64,000 bases of DNA from Stenotrophomonas bentonitica (GTDB taxonomy: Bacteria; Pseudomonadota; Gammaproteobacteria; Xanthomonadales; Xanthomonadaceae): the NCBI RefSeq assembly GCF_002887735.1, contig NZ_PKQP01000001.1:124001-188000 (forward strand), read 5' to 3'. The translations under genes and the position numbers were made by a program. Below are positions 1-8,384 of this stretch, in pieces. The notes beneath the pieces are model-generated. The model was not told the origin of the DNA, made no database searches, and saw nothing but the letters and a program-made list of their open reading frames with translations. The stretch's first letter is position 1. Each line of letters opens with the position of its first letter.

Positions 1-121
1 CATGCGCGCATCGGCCAGGGCCTCGCTCAGTTCGGCCAGCGCCTGCTCCTGGAAGGAGACGCGCATTTCCAGCTCGATCAGGCGTGCTTCCAGTGCCTGT
101 TCGCGCTCGGAGGGTGTGGAC

Positions 122-129
<8 letters not shown>
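1..129 (-). CDS. slyX: SlyX family protein, partial (C-terminus beyond window edge)
   Basis: The first 43 codons are visible; the rest lies outside the window. The peptide starts [17 protein letters not shown] and contains the segment [20 protein letters not shown], which is the heptad-like coiled coil typical of SlyX, a small protein of about 70 residues whose biochemical role is not settled. The ATG overlaps the ugd stop codon by eight bases, so it is the distal gene of the FKBP-ugd-slyX transcription unit. Identification rests on the SlyX-like coiled-coil segment and the length up to the edge. Confidence 0.8.
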
Positions 130-1471
<1,342 letters not shown>

Positions 1472-1493
1472 GGGCGGTGGGGCTCCAGATCCG

Positions 1494-2474
1494 TTACGGC
1501 AGAACGTTCAGCAGCTCGACGTCGAACGTCAGCGTCGCGTTCGGACCGATCGGACCACCCGGGGTGCCCTGCTCGCCATAGGCCAGCTCGCCCGGAATCC
1601 AGAAGCGGTACTTGGAGCCGGTCGGCATCAGCGACACGCCTTCGGACCAGCCCTTGATCACCTGGTCGAGGCCGAACTCGATCGGCTGGCCGCGCTGGTA
1701 GCTGCTGTCGAACACGGTGCCGTCGAGCAGCTTGCCTTCGTAGTTCACGCGCACCTTGCTGGTCGGCATCGGACGCTCGCCCGAACCCGGACGCAGCACC
1801 TGGTACTGCAGGCCCGAGGCGGTGGTCACCACGCCCGGCACGGTCTTGTTCTTGGCCAGGAAGTTGTTGCCTTCCACGCGGTTGGTACCGGCCTGGGCGG
1901 CGGACTTGGCGTCCATCTCGGCCTGCTTGCCCTTCATGAAGCCTTCCAGCGTGGCCTTGGCCTGCTCGGCGGTCATCTTCGGGGTGCCGTTGTTGAAGGT
2001 GGTGCTGACCGCATCGAACAGCGCGTCCAGGTCCAGATCGTCCTTCAGCGGCGCCAGCGACGGGCCCACGGCGAAGCTGCCCAGCATCAGGCCGACCTTC
2101 TCGCGGTCCACCTTCGGCGGCGCGGTGCCCGGGGCAACGCCCGGAACCGGCTGGCCGCTCTTGGCCATCACGGCCTGGCGCAGGGCGGCGTCGGTCTTCT
2201 GCGCCTCTTCCTGGCTGATCAGCGGCTGCTTGCCTTCAAAGGCATTCGTCACGCCGCGGCGCAGGGCGGCCAGGTCGATCTCGCTGGAGATCGGACCGAA
2301 CGAATTGGCGACATCGATACCGATGGCGTAGCCAAGCTTTTCGCGTTGGGTATTCAAAGTGGAAGTCTCCTTGACAGCCGCGCGGGCGGCTGGTTGTTGC
2401 GACATCGCGGTACCGGTGGCACCCATCGCCAGAATCAGAACCGACGCCGCGGCGCCGCGCATTCCCATCTTCAT
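1494..2474 (-). CDS. FKBP-type peptidyl-prolyl cis-trans isomerase (FkpA/Mip-like), exported
   Basis: About 326 residues. An N-terminal signal sequence (hydrophobic run [14 protein letters not shown]) is followed by two copies of the helical FKBP_N dimerisation segment ([15 protein letters not shown] and [16 protein letters not shown]). A C-terminal FKBP catalytic domain follows, with [18 protein letters not shown] and the end [13 protein letters not shown]. Members are periplasmic folding helpers that isomerise X-Pro bonds. An ATG at 2483 is also in frame, but the Shine-Dalgarno-like CCAGGAA abuts it; the ATG at 2474 has proper spacing and was chosen. Compared with E. coli FkpA (about 270 residues) the helical arm is longer because of the duplicated segment. 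First gene of the unit with ugd and slyX. Confidence 0.88.
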   Translation of the reverse strand: MKMGMRGAAASVLILAMGATGTAMSQQPAARAAVKETSTLNTQREKLGYAIGIDVANSFGPISSEIDLAALRRGVTNAFEGKQPLISQEEAQKTDAALRQAVMAKSGQPVPGVAPGTAPPKVDREKVGLMLGSFAVGPSLAPLKDDLDLDALFDAVSTTFNNGTPKMTAEQAKATLEGFMKGKQAEMDAKSAAQAGTNRVEGNNFLAKNKTVPGVVTTASGLQYQVLRPGSGERPMPTSKVRVNYEGKLLDGTVFDSSYQRGQPIEFGLDQVIKGWSEGVSLMPTGSKYRFWIPGELAYGEQGTPGGPIGPNATLTFDVELLNVLP

Positions 2475-2558
2475 TCGCTGCATTCCTGGAAGTGACTGGA
2501 CGCCGACGTCGGCGCGAAAGCAACCATTGTCGCACGCGCGTCCGAGATGTCGATATCG

Positions 2559-3167
2559 TCAGTGCTTGTTGGCCGTGACAGACAGTTCACGTTCGATCGC
2601 CGCGACCAGTTTCGGGTCGTCCGGCGTCACCTTGCTCGGGAACTGCGCCACCACCCGGCCATCCCGGCTGATCAGATACTTGTGGAAGTTCCAGCCGGGC
2701 GACACGCCCGTGGCCGTGGCCAGGCTGCGATACAACGGCGTCGCCTCCGGCCCGGTGACGACCACCTTCTGGAACATCGGGAACTTGACGCCATAGGTCA
2801 GCGTGCAGAACTCCTGGATCTGGGCTTCGTCACCCGGCTCCTGGCCCTTGAAGTCATTGGACGGGAAGCCCAGCACCGAGAAACCACGCGCGGCGTACTT
2901 TCGCTGCAGCGCTTCCAGGCCTTCGTACTGCGGGGTGAATCCGCACTTGCTGGCGGTGTTGACCACCAGCAGCACCTTGCCGCCGTACTGCTTGGCCAGA
3001 TTGACCTCGCCCTTGCCGGCCAGCGGGCGATAGCTCACATCCAGCAGATCGGCCGCCTGGGCCGAGGCGCCCACCAGCAGGCCGGCCGCCAGCAACAACA
3101 CGGACCACCGCGCCCGGCGCGGAATGCGGCCGCAGCGGATGGGCGACAACAAAGACACGTGATGCAT
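2559..3167 (-). CDS. exported glutathione peroxidase-like thiol peroxidase
   Basis: 202 residues: an N-terminal signal sequence ending near ASAQA (residue 39) and then a thioredoxin-fold glutathione peroxidase domain. The peroxidatic Cys lies in SKCGFTPQ (Cys75), and the WNFHKYLI motif carries the Trp and Asn of the active-site tetrad. The usual FPCNQF motif reads FPSNDF, so the tetrad Gln is replaced by Asp. The protein would reduce peroxides in the periplasm using a thioredoxin-like donor. A GGAG sits about 8 bases before the chosen ATG. A second, cytoplasmic paralogue is at 50490-50972. Confidence 0.9.
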   Translation of the reverse strand: MHHVSLLSPIRCGRIPRRARWSVLLLAAGLLVGASAQAADLLDVSYRPLAGKGEVNLAKQYGGKVLLVVNTASKCGFTPQYEGLEALQRKYAARGFSVLGFPSNDFKGQEPGDEAQIQEFCTLTYGVKFPMFQKVVVTGPEATPLYRSLATATGVSPGWNFHKYLISRDGRVVAQFPSKVTPDDPKLVAAIERELSVTANKH

Positions 3168-3568
3168 CGCGACACTCCAGAGTGGGGAAGAACGAAGGCC
3201 TGAATGCGCCCGGCGAGGGCGGCAAGGACGGCGGCGGGCACTATATCACCGGTGTTTTTGCCGCCGGACGCCGTTGGTCCGCCGGCAGGACGTCTCGCCG
3301 CAATGCGCCGTGGCCGGTCATGGCCCTGTCGATGCTGCCCGCCGCATTCAGCGCCGTTTTGCCGCGTCTGGCGGTGTGGACCGACAGGCCAAGCTCACCG
3401 ATTCGATCACCTGAATACGGCACCCACTTGCCATACCATTGACATCAATGAATGTGCGCTGGCCCGCATCGGCAGCCCACGTGCAGACATACGTCTTTAT
3501 ATTCAATAACTTGGGAAACCATGGAGGCTGTCACACGCCCCCTGCCATCAGTTGGGTTGCTCGCCCTG
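3168..3568. other. intergenic region upstream of the YtrA-type operon
   Basis: About 400 bases between the divergent peroxidase gene and the operon promoter, visibly less GC-rich towards its right end. I see no convincing gene. It holds the upstream region of the peroxidase and an AT-rich patch (CTTTATATTCAATAAC near 3505-3520). A 24-codon open frame begins at the ATG at 3521 and encodes a single hydrophobic segment (see findings). Confidence 0.5.
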
Positions 3569-3596
3569 TTGATCTTCGGCGTGCCGGTGTTATAGT
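3569..3596 (+). promoter_or_regulatory. sigma-70-type promoter of the YtrA operon
   Basis: TTGATC at 3569-3574 and TATAGT at 3591-3596 are separated by 16 bases. Each hexamer is close to consensus, and the start of transcription would fall near 3603, about 30 bases before the first ATG of the operon at 3633. Confidence 0.6.
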
Positions 3597-3609
3597 TGCA
3601 TACAACACC
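3586..3609. promoter_or_regulatory. candidate YtrA (GntR family) operator, GGTG-N16-CACC
   Basis: GGTG at 3586-3589 and CACC at 3606-3609 are separated by exactly 16 bases, and the inner bases extend the dyad (GGTGTTATA against TACAACACC). This is the palindrome I recall for the YtrA regulator of Xanthomonas citri. It covers the -10 hexamer, so binding of the regulator encoded at 3890-4252 should repress its own operon. Confidence 0.65.
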
Positions 3610-3632
3610 AGTCACCTAGACAGGGGAAGCCC

Positions 3633-3887
3633 ATGAACCGCATGCGCCACCACCACGTCGCCAAAGCCGTCACCGCCGCCTCGGCGTTGCTGCTGCTGGG
3701 CTGGTTCGGCATCCCCTCCGGTGACGCTGGCAGCCCTGCCAGCGCCAATGTGTTTGAAGGCCCGCAGGACGCAGGCGTCATCGAGGCAGGGACCGCCGAC
3801 GGCGCCCCCACGCCCCCCCGCCGGCTGCACAGCTCCCTGTCCATGCCTTACTTCTCATTCGCGCAGTCGCTGAACCCACGGAGCTGA
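3633..3887 (+). CDS. short secreted or membrane-tethered peptide at head of YtrA operon
   Basis: 84 residues, start supported by an AGGGGA Shine-Dalgarno eight bases upstream. A basic N-terminus rich in His (MNRMRHHHVAK) is followed by a hydrophobic segment (ASALLLLGWFGIP), then a low-complexity Ala/Gly/Pro middle. It ends with a tail rich in aromatic and hydrophobic residues (SLSMPYFSFAQSLNPRS). I do not recognise a named family. It is the first gene of an operon for a GntR regulator and an ABC exporter, ending two bases before the regulator start. It could be a regulator or substrate of that transporter, but nothing in the sequence proves either. Confidence 0.7.
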   Translation: MNRMRHHHVAKAVTAASALLLLGWFGIPSGDAGSPASANVFEGPQDAGVIEAGTADGAPTPPRRLHSSLSMPYFSFAQSLNPRS

Positions 3888-3889
3888 CC

Positions 3890-4252
3890 ATGAGCGATAT
3901 TCAATGGAGCGATGGTGCTCCGATCTACCGCCAGCTGAAAGAGCGCGTGATCGCCATGATGCTTGACGGCATCATCAAGCCGGGCGACGCCCTGCCTTCG
4001 GTCCGGCAGGTTGCCGCCGAGTACCAGCTCAATCCCATCACCGTTTCGCGCGCCTACCAGGAACTGGCTGATGAAGGCCTGGTCGAGAAGCGCCGCGGCC
4101 TGGGCATGTTCATGACCGAAGAAGCGGCCACGCAGCTGCGCAGCAGCGAGCGCGACCGGTTCCTCAATGAAGAATGGCCGCTGGTCCTGGAACGCATCCA
4201 GCGCCTGGGCCTGAACCTCGACGAATTGCTGCCCCAGGGGAAATCCTCATGA
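3890..4252 (+). CDS. GntR family transcriptional regulator, YtrA subfamily
   Basis: 120 residues, the short length of the YtrA subfamily. An N-terminal GntR winged helix is clear: PIYRQLKERVIAMMLDG, PGDALPSVRQVAAEYQLNP and TVSRAYQELADEGLVEKRRG. It is followed by only about 45 residues that form the small dimerisation tail. Regulators of this subfamily usually repress linked ABC transporter operons and respond to cell-envelope stress or antibiotics. The stop overlaps the ATPase start (ATGA), showing translational coupling. The operator at 3586-3609 is its likely autoregulatory site. Confidence 0.9.
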   Translation: MSDIQWSDGAPIYRQLKERVIAMMLDGIIKPGDALPSVRQVAAEYQLNPITVSRAYQELADEGLVEKRRGLGMFMTEEAATQLRSSERDRFLNEEWPLVLERIQRLGLNLDELLPQGKSS

Positions 4253-5124
4253 ATGCCGTTGCAAGTGATGTCGTCATTTCCGCTCGAGGCCTGCGCAAGG
4301 CCTATAAACAGACCGTGGCACTGGACAACACCAGTTTCACGATCGCGCCCGGCCGCATCACCGGCCTGATCGGCCCCAACGGCGCCGGCAAGACCACCCT
4401 GCTCAAGGCGCTGCTGGGCCTGACTGCGGTGGAAGGCGAGCTGCGCGTGCTCGGGCTGGACCCGACCGTACAGCGCAACGCCCTGATGAACGATGTGTGC
4501 TTCATCGCCGACGTGGCGGTGCTGCCGCGCTGGATGAAGGTGCGCGAGGCCATCGATTTCGTCGCCGGCACCCACCCGCGTTTCGACCGGGCGCGCTGCG
4601 AACGCTTCCTGGCCTCCACCAAACTGCATCCCAAGCAGCGCGTGCGCGAACTGTCCAAGGGCATGATCGTGCAGCTGCACCTGGCGCTGGTGATGGCCAT
4701 CGATGCCAAGGTCCTGGTGCTGGACGAACCGACCCTGGGCCTGGACATCCTGTACCGCAAGGAGTTCTACCAGCGCCTGCTGGAGGACTACTTCGACGAG
4801 CAGAAGACCATCATCGTCACCACCCACCAGGTGGAAGAGATCGAGCACATCCTCACCGATGTGATGTTCATCCGCGATGGCCGCATCGTGTTGACCACCG
4901 ACATGGAAGACATCGGCGAACGCTATACCGAAGTACTGGTGTCCGCCGATGCCGTGGAGGCCGCACGCGCGCTCAAGCCGATCGACGAACGTGCCCTGCC
5001 CTTCGGCAAGACCGTGCTGCTGTTCGACGGGGTGCCACGCGCCCAGCTCACGCCCCTGGGCGAAATCCGCAGCCCGGGGCTGGCGGATCTGTTCGTGGCC
5101 ATCATGAAGGGAACCTACGCATGA
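4249..5124 (+). CDS. ABC transporter ATP-binding protein
   Basis: 291 residues from the ATG that overlaps the regulator stop. Walker A GPNGAGKTTLLKA lies at about residues 44-56. The helical region carries a divergent signature (RELSKGMIVQLHLALVMAI), and Walker B is KVLVLDEPTLGLD; a switch His follows in VTTHQVEEIEH. The C-terminal domain of about 80 residues resembles that of ATPases paired with ABC-2 permeases. The next gene begins within its stop codon (ATGA), so the permease at 5121 is its partner. The transported compound is unknown. Confidence 0.92.
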   Translation: MNAVASDVVISARGLRKAYKQTVALDNTSFTIAPGRITGLIGPNGAGKTTLLKALLGLTAVEGELRVLGLDPTVQRNALMNDVCFIADVAVLPRWMKVREAIDFVAGTHPRFDRARCERFLASTKLHPKQRVRELSKGMIVQLHLALVMAIDAKVLVLDEPTLGLDILYRKEFYQRLLEDYFDEQKTIIVTTHQVEEIEHILTDVMFIRDGRIVLTTDMEDIGERYTEVLVSADAVEAARALKPIDERALPFGKTVLLFDGVPRAQLTPLGEIRSPGLADLFVAIMKGTYA

Positions 5125-6149
5125 ACACCGTCAACCATCCCATCAGCAAGGCCAGTGCGTTCAAGTGGCTGCTCAAGCGTGAGTACTGGGAAAACCGCGG
5201 CGGCTTCCTGTATGCGCCGGTGATCGCCGGCGGCATCTCACTGGTGATGAGCCTGCTCGGCATCGTGTTCGGCCTGGTCGCCATGCACCGTGCGGTCAAG
5301 AGCGGCGGCATCCACATCGACAACGAAAGCGTCAACATCAACGGCCTGGACCTGAGCCTGCTGACCAGCAAGCTCGATGCCAAGGACCTGCACGACCTGG
5401 CCAATGGCCTGGACCTGACCCTGATCCTGAGCTCGGGCTGGCCGCTGATCGTGCTCGCCTTCGTGGTGTTCTTCTACTGCCTGGGCGCCCTGTACGACGA
5501 CCGCCGCGACCGCAGCATCCTGTTCTGGAAATCGCTGCCGCTGTCGGATACCGCCACGGTGCTGTCCAAGGCCGTGAGTGCGCTGCTGATCGCTCCGATC
5601 ATCGCGGTGATCGCCTCGGCCCTGACCATGCTCGGCTTCCTGGTGATGATCTCGATCGTGGTGATCGCCCACGGCGGTGATCCGATGATGCTGATCTGGG
5701 GCCCTGCCAGCCCGCTGACCATCATCGCCGGCCACCTGTCCTGGATTCCGGTCTACCTGCTCTGGGCGCTGCCGACCGTTGGCTGGCTGCTGCTGTGCTC
5801 GGCCTGGGCCAAGACCAAGCCGTTCCTGTGGGCGGTGATGCTTCCGCTGTTCGCCGGCATCATCGTCAGCACCACCAAGGTGATGACCCTGTTCGACCTG
5901 ACCGGCGGCTGGTTCTGGAAGCATATCGTCGGCCGCCTGCTGCTCAGCGCGGTCCCGGCCAGCGACCAGTTCTACCGCGGTGAGTCCATGTTCAGTGGCA
6001 ACGGCAACATGGACAACCTGGTCAACGAACTGGGCCCAAGCCACCAGCTGGCCGCCCTGGCCATGCCGGAACTGTGGATCGGGGCTGCGGCCGGCGTGGT
6101 GTTCCTGTTCCTGGCCATCCGCCTGCGCCGCCGCGCTGGCGAAATCTGA
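5121..6149 (+). CDS. ABC-2 type transporter permease
   Basis: 342 residues with six hydrophobic stretches: near residues 28-55, 98-120, 145-185, 200-225, 233-255 and 315-335. This is the ABC-2 exporter layout. A periplasmic-type loop rich in charged and polar residues lies between the first two helices. It overlaps the ATPase gene by four bases and ends 28 bases before the GSGD-repeat gene. Together with the ATPase it should form an inner-membrane exporter. Substrate not deducible. Confidence 0.85.
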   Translation: MNTVNHPISKASAFKWLLKREYWENRGGFLYAPVIAGGISLVMSLLGIVFGLVAMHRAVKSGGIHIDNESVNINGLDLSLLTSKLDAKDLHDLANGLDLTLILSSGWPLIVLAFVVFFYCLGALYDDRRDRSILFWKSLPLSDTATVLSKAVSALLIAPIIAVIASALTMLGFLVMISIVVIAHGGDPMMLIWGPASPLTIIAGHLSWIPVYLLWALPTVGWLLLCSAWAKTKPFLWAVMLPLFAGIIVSTTKVMTLFDLTGGWFWKHIVGRLLLSAVPASDQFYRGESMFSGNGNMDNLVNELGPSHQLAALAMPELWIGAAAGVVFLFLAIRLRRRAGEI

Positions 6150-6177
6150 TCCCCCGCCCTTCTTCGAGGAGCCACCC

Positions 6178-7059
6178 ATGATCCGCAAGCTCGCTGTTGC
6201 TTCCCTGTTGCTGCTGCCGCTGACCGCGCTCGCCAATGAACCGCAGTGCAAGTTCAACGAACCGCGCGACCTCAAGCTCGACCTGGCCGGTGCCAAGGCC
6301 GTGGTGTTCGAAGTGAACCAGCATGACCTGGTGCTGCAGGCCGGCCCCGGTGCGGCCCAGCTCGGCGGGCGCGCCTGCGCCTCCAACGCGGACTGGCTGC
6401 GCCAACTCACGGTCACCCAGCAGAAGGTCGGCGACAAGCTCGTCGTCCGCCTGCAGCGCGAAGGGCGCAGCCTCACCATGAGCGGCAGCAGCTATGCCTA
6501 CCTGGACCTGCGCGGCACGGTGCCGGACACGCTCCTGGTCCAGATGAAGGTCGGCTCCGGCGATGCCAGCGTCAGCGGTGCGCATTCGCTCAGCGCCGAT
6601 GTCGGCTCCGGGGATATCAAGCTGGAGAACATCAAAGGGCTGGTGACCGCGGCAGTCGGCTCGGGCGATGTCATCCTCGATGGGGCCGGTGCACTGAACC
6701 TGCTCTCGGTCGGCTCGGGTGATTTCAAGGCCCGCAACGTACGCGGCGACGCCAAGGTCGGTACCATCGGCTCGGGCGACTTCGAGCTGGATACCGTCGG
6801 CGGCAATGTCGAGATCGGCGTGGTCGGCTCCGGCGACACCGACGTGCGCCAGGCCAAGGGCAACGTGCGGATCGGCACCGTCGGCTCCGGCGATACCGGG
6901 CTGCGCGACATCGGCGGCAGCGTCACCGTGGAACGCCATGGCTCCGGCGATGTGACGGCCCGTGATGTCGGTGGCGACCTGCGCGTGGCCAACAGTGGCA
7001 GCGGCGATATCCGCCACAGCAATGTACGCGGCCGGGTTGAACTGCCGCGCGGCAAGTAA
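6178..7059 (+). CDS. exported GSGD-repeat protein (DUF4097/DUF2807-like beta solenoid)
   Basis: 293 residues: signal peptide (MIRKLAVASLLLLPLTALA), a head domain of about 100 residues containing two Cys, then nine copies of GSGD. The copies begin at about residues 126, 143, 161, 179, 198, 217, 236, 255 and 274. The period settles at 19 residues with alternating hydrophobics, as in a right-handed beta solenoid of the DUF4097/DUF2807 (GIN) type. The chosen ATG follows a GAGGAGCC ribosome-binding site. The location should be periplasm or outer surface. The gene is in the same orientation and close to the YtrA-ABC genes, so it is probably part of that operon. The function is unproven. Confidence 0.85.
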   Translation: MIRKLAVASLLLLPLTALANEPQCKFNEPRDLKLDLAGAKAVVFEVNQHDLVLQAGPGAAQLGGRACASNADWLRQLTVTQQKVGDKLVVRLQREGRSLTMSGSSYAYLDLRGTVPDTLLVQMKVGSGDASVSGAHSLSADVGSGDIKLENIKGLVTAAVGSGDVILDGAGALNLLSVGSGDFKARNVRGDAKVGTIGSGDFELDTVGGNVEIGVVGSGDTDVRQAKGNVRIGTVGSGDTGLRDIGGSVTVERHGSGDVTARDVGGDLRVANSGSGDIRHSNVRGRVELPRGK

Positions 7060-7087
7060 GCCTCTTTACCCTCAACGGATACGGACC

Positions 7088-7696
7088 ATGACAACTCGAC
7101 TGCTGCTGCCTGCCCTGCTGTTGTGCCTGCCCATCGCCGCCTGTACCGCCCCGGACAGCGGAAAAGGCAAAGCCCCCGCCGACCAGAGCGCCGCCGCCCC
7201 GGCCACCAGCGCGCTGGATACCGACAGCATCGGCAAGACCGTGCAGGAGGCCACCGACAAGGCCCGCCGGGAAATTGCCCAGGGCAACATCTCCATCTCC
7301 AATGGCAAATCTCCCAAGGCCGAGATCAGCCCCCAGGGCGACCTGCTGATCGATGGCAAGGCGGTGCCGGTGGATGCCCACCAGCGTGCGCTGCTGCAGG
7401 ACTACCGCAAGCAGGTCGAGTCGCTGGCCAGTGCGGGCATGGAGATCGGCGTGGCCGGCGCCAATCTCGGCGTGAAGGCGGCCGGTGAGGCGATCAAGGG
7501 CATGTTCTCCGGTGACACCCAGGGCATCGAAGCGCGGGTGAACGAGGAGGCCAGGAAGATCGAAGGGCAGGCCCAGAAGCTGTGCGGCCTGCTGCCCGGG
7601 ATGATGGCCAGGCAGCAGGCGCTGGCGGCCGCGCTGCCGGCCTTCCAGCCCTACGCGACCATGGACCAGAAAGACATCGACGACTGCGGCAGGTAA
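7088..7696 (+). CDS. DUF2884 (YggN)-like lipoprotein
   Basis: 202 residues with a lipoprotein signal (LLLPALLLCLPIAAC, Cys19). The mature part has a charged linker and then the segment ISISNGKSPKAEISPQGDL and AVPVDAHQRALLQDYRKQVE. A helical, Gly/Ala-rich stretch (GVAGANLGVKAAGEAIKGM) and two Cys near the C-terminus follow. This order matches DUF2884/YggN proteins, whose role is not known. It begins 28 bases after the GSGD-repeat gene and is probably the last gene of the YtrA unit. A shorter relative lies directly downstream. Confidence 0.8.
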   Translation: MTTRLLLPALLLCLPIAACTAPDSGKGKAPADQSAAAPATSALDTDSIGKTVQEATDKARREIAQGNISISNGKSPKAEISPQGDLLIDGKAVPVDAHQRALLQDYRKQVESLASAGMEIGVAGANLGVKAAGEAIKGMFSGDTQGIEARVNEEARKIEGQAQKLCGLLPGMMARQQALAAALPAFQPYATMDQKDIDDCGR

Positions 7697-7702
7697 GCGG
7701 CC

Positions 7703-7731
7703 CCTGCCTGCGACGATGCGTCGCAGGCAGG
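7703..7731. terminator. perfect 13-bp hairpin downstream of the YtrA operon
   Basis: CCTGCCTGCGACG at 7703-7715, loop ATG, and the exact reverse complement at 7719-7731. It begins six bases after the lipoprotein stop codon. There is no following T run, so it may act as an mRNA-stabilising or processing hairpin, or as an imperfect terminator. Confidence 0.5.
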
Positions 7732-7791
7732 CCCTTCCCGGCGCCGGGGGACTACAATCTGCGTTCCCGCCGCACGCGTTGTTGCCTGCTC

Positions 7792-8217
7792 ATGAAGAAG
7801 CTGAGTCTGTTGCTGTTCGCCCTGTTCTGCCTCGTCGCCACCGGTTGCGACCAGGAGTACCGCAATCACCGCGCCGAGCGCAGCAAGCCGAAGATCACCG
7901 TCAGCGACGGCATGGTCACCGTGCGCCGCGCACCTGCGCCGAACATCATCATCCTGCCCAACGGGCACATGAAGATCGACGAGATCGAGATCCCGCTCAA
8001 CGAAGAGCAGCAGGCGATGCTGCAGGGCATGTTCGGCCAGTTGCAGGTGCTGCGCCAGAACACCTTGACCGATGCTCCGCCGGACCCGGCCAAGCGCTCG
8101 GTGAAGATCCAGGTGCCCGATGGCATGCAGCCGATCCCGCCGGACCTGACCACGAAGATTCCCGAATTCAAGGATTACACCGAGACCTTCGGCAATCTGC
8201 AGGCCGACCGCCACTGA
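7792..8217 (+). CDS. small lipoprotein related to the upstream DUF2884 protein
   Basis: 141 residues with a lipoprotein signal (MKKLSLLLFALFCLVATGC, Cys19). The segment ITVSDGMVTVRRAP followed by IILPNGHMKIDEIEIPLNEEQQAML aligns in order with the DUF2884 lipoprotein just upstream (ISISNGK, then LLIDGKAVPVDAHQRALL). The two therefore look like diverged tandem duplicates, this one lacking the C-terminal Cys pair. A TACAAT at 7753-7758 could be its own -10 element, and a hairpin separates the genes, so it may be transcribed independently. Confidence 0.75.
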   Translation: MKKLSLLLFALFCLVATGCDQEYRNHRAERSKPKITVSDGMVTVRRAPAPNIIILPNGHMKIDEIEIPLNEEQQAMLQGMFGQLQVLRQNTLTDAPPDPAKRSVKIQVPDGMQPIPPDLTTKIPEFKDYTETFGNLQADRH

Positions 8218-8219
8218 CT

Positions 8220-8329
8220 GAGCCCCGCAGCGGCCGGCAGGCCCCTGGGCAAATGTCCCCCGTCCGCCGCCTGGCAGCGACGACCTCCTCCTTGATTTTG
8301 CCCTGGGGCCGACGGCCGCTACGGGGCTC
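8220..8329. other. long imperfect inverted repeat, possible structured RNA
   Basis: The arm 8220-8253 (GAGCCCCGCAGCGGCCGG and on) pairs with 8296-8329 over about 34 positions with few mismatches, leaving a 42-base loop. On the plus strand the loop carries a pyrimidine stretch CCTCCTCCTT resembling an anti-Shine-Dalgarno sequence. A rho-independent terminator follows at once. It starts three bases after the lipoprotein stop codon. It could be a small RNA, a 3' UTR element, or a large composite repeat: the complement of the right arm contains GTAGCGGCCG, reminiscent of the GTAG repeats. Confidence 0.5.
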
Positions 8330-8334
8330 ACGCA

Positions 8335-8363
8335 GAAAAAAACGGGCCATTCGGCCCGTTTTT
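8335..8363. terminator. bidirectional rho-independent terminator
   Basis: ACGGGCC at 8342-8348 pairs with GGCCCGT at 8353-8359. It is flanked by seven A on the left and five T on the right, so it can work for the plus-strand lipoprotein/hairpin transcript and for fumC arriving on the minus strand. Confidence 0.85.
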
Positions 8364-8384
8364 CGTTTCAGGTAGTACGCGCGC

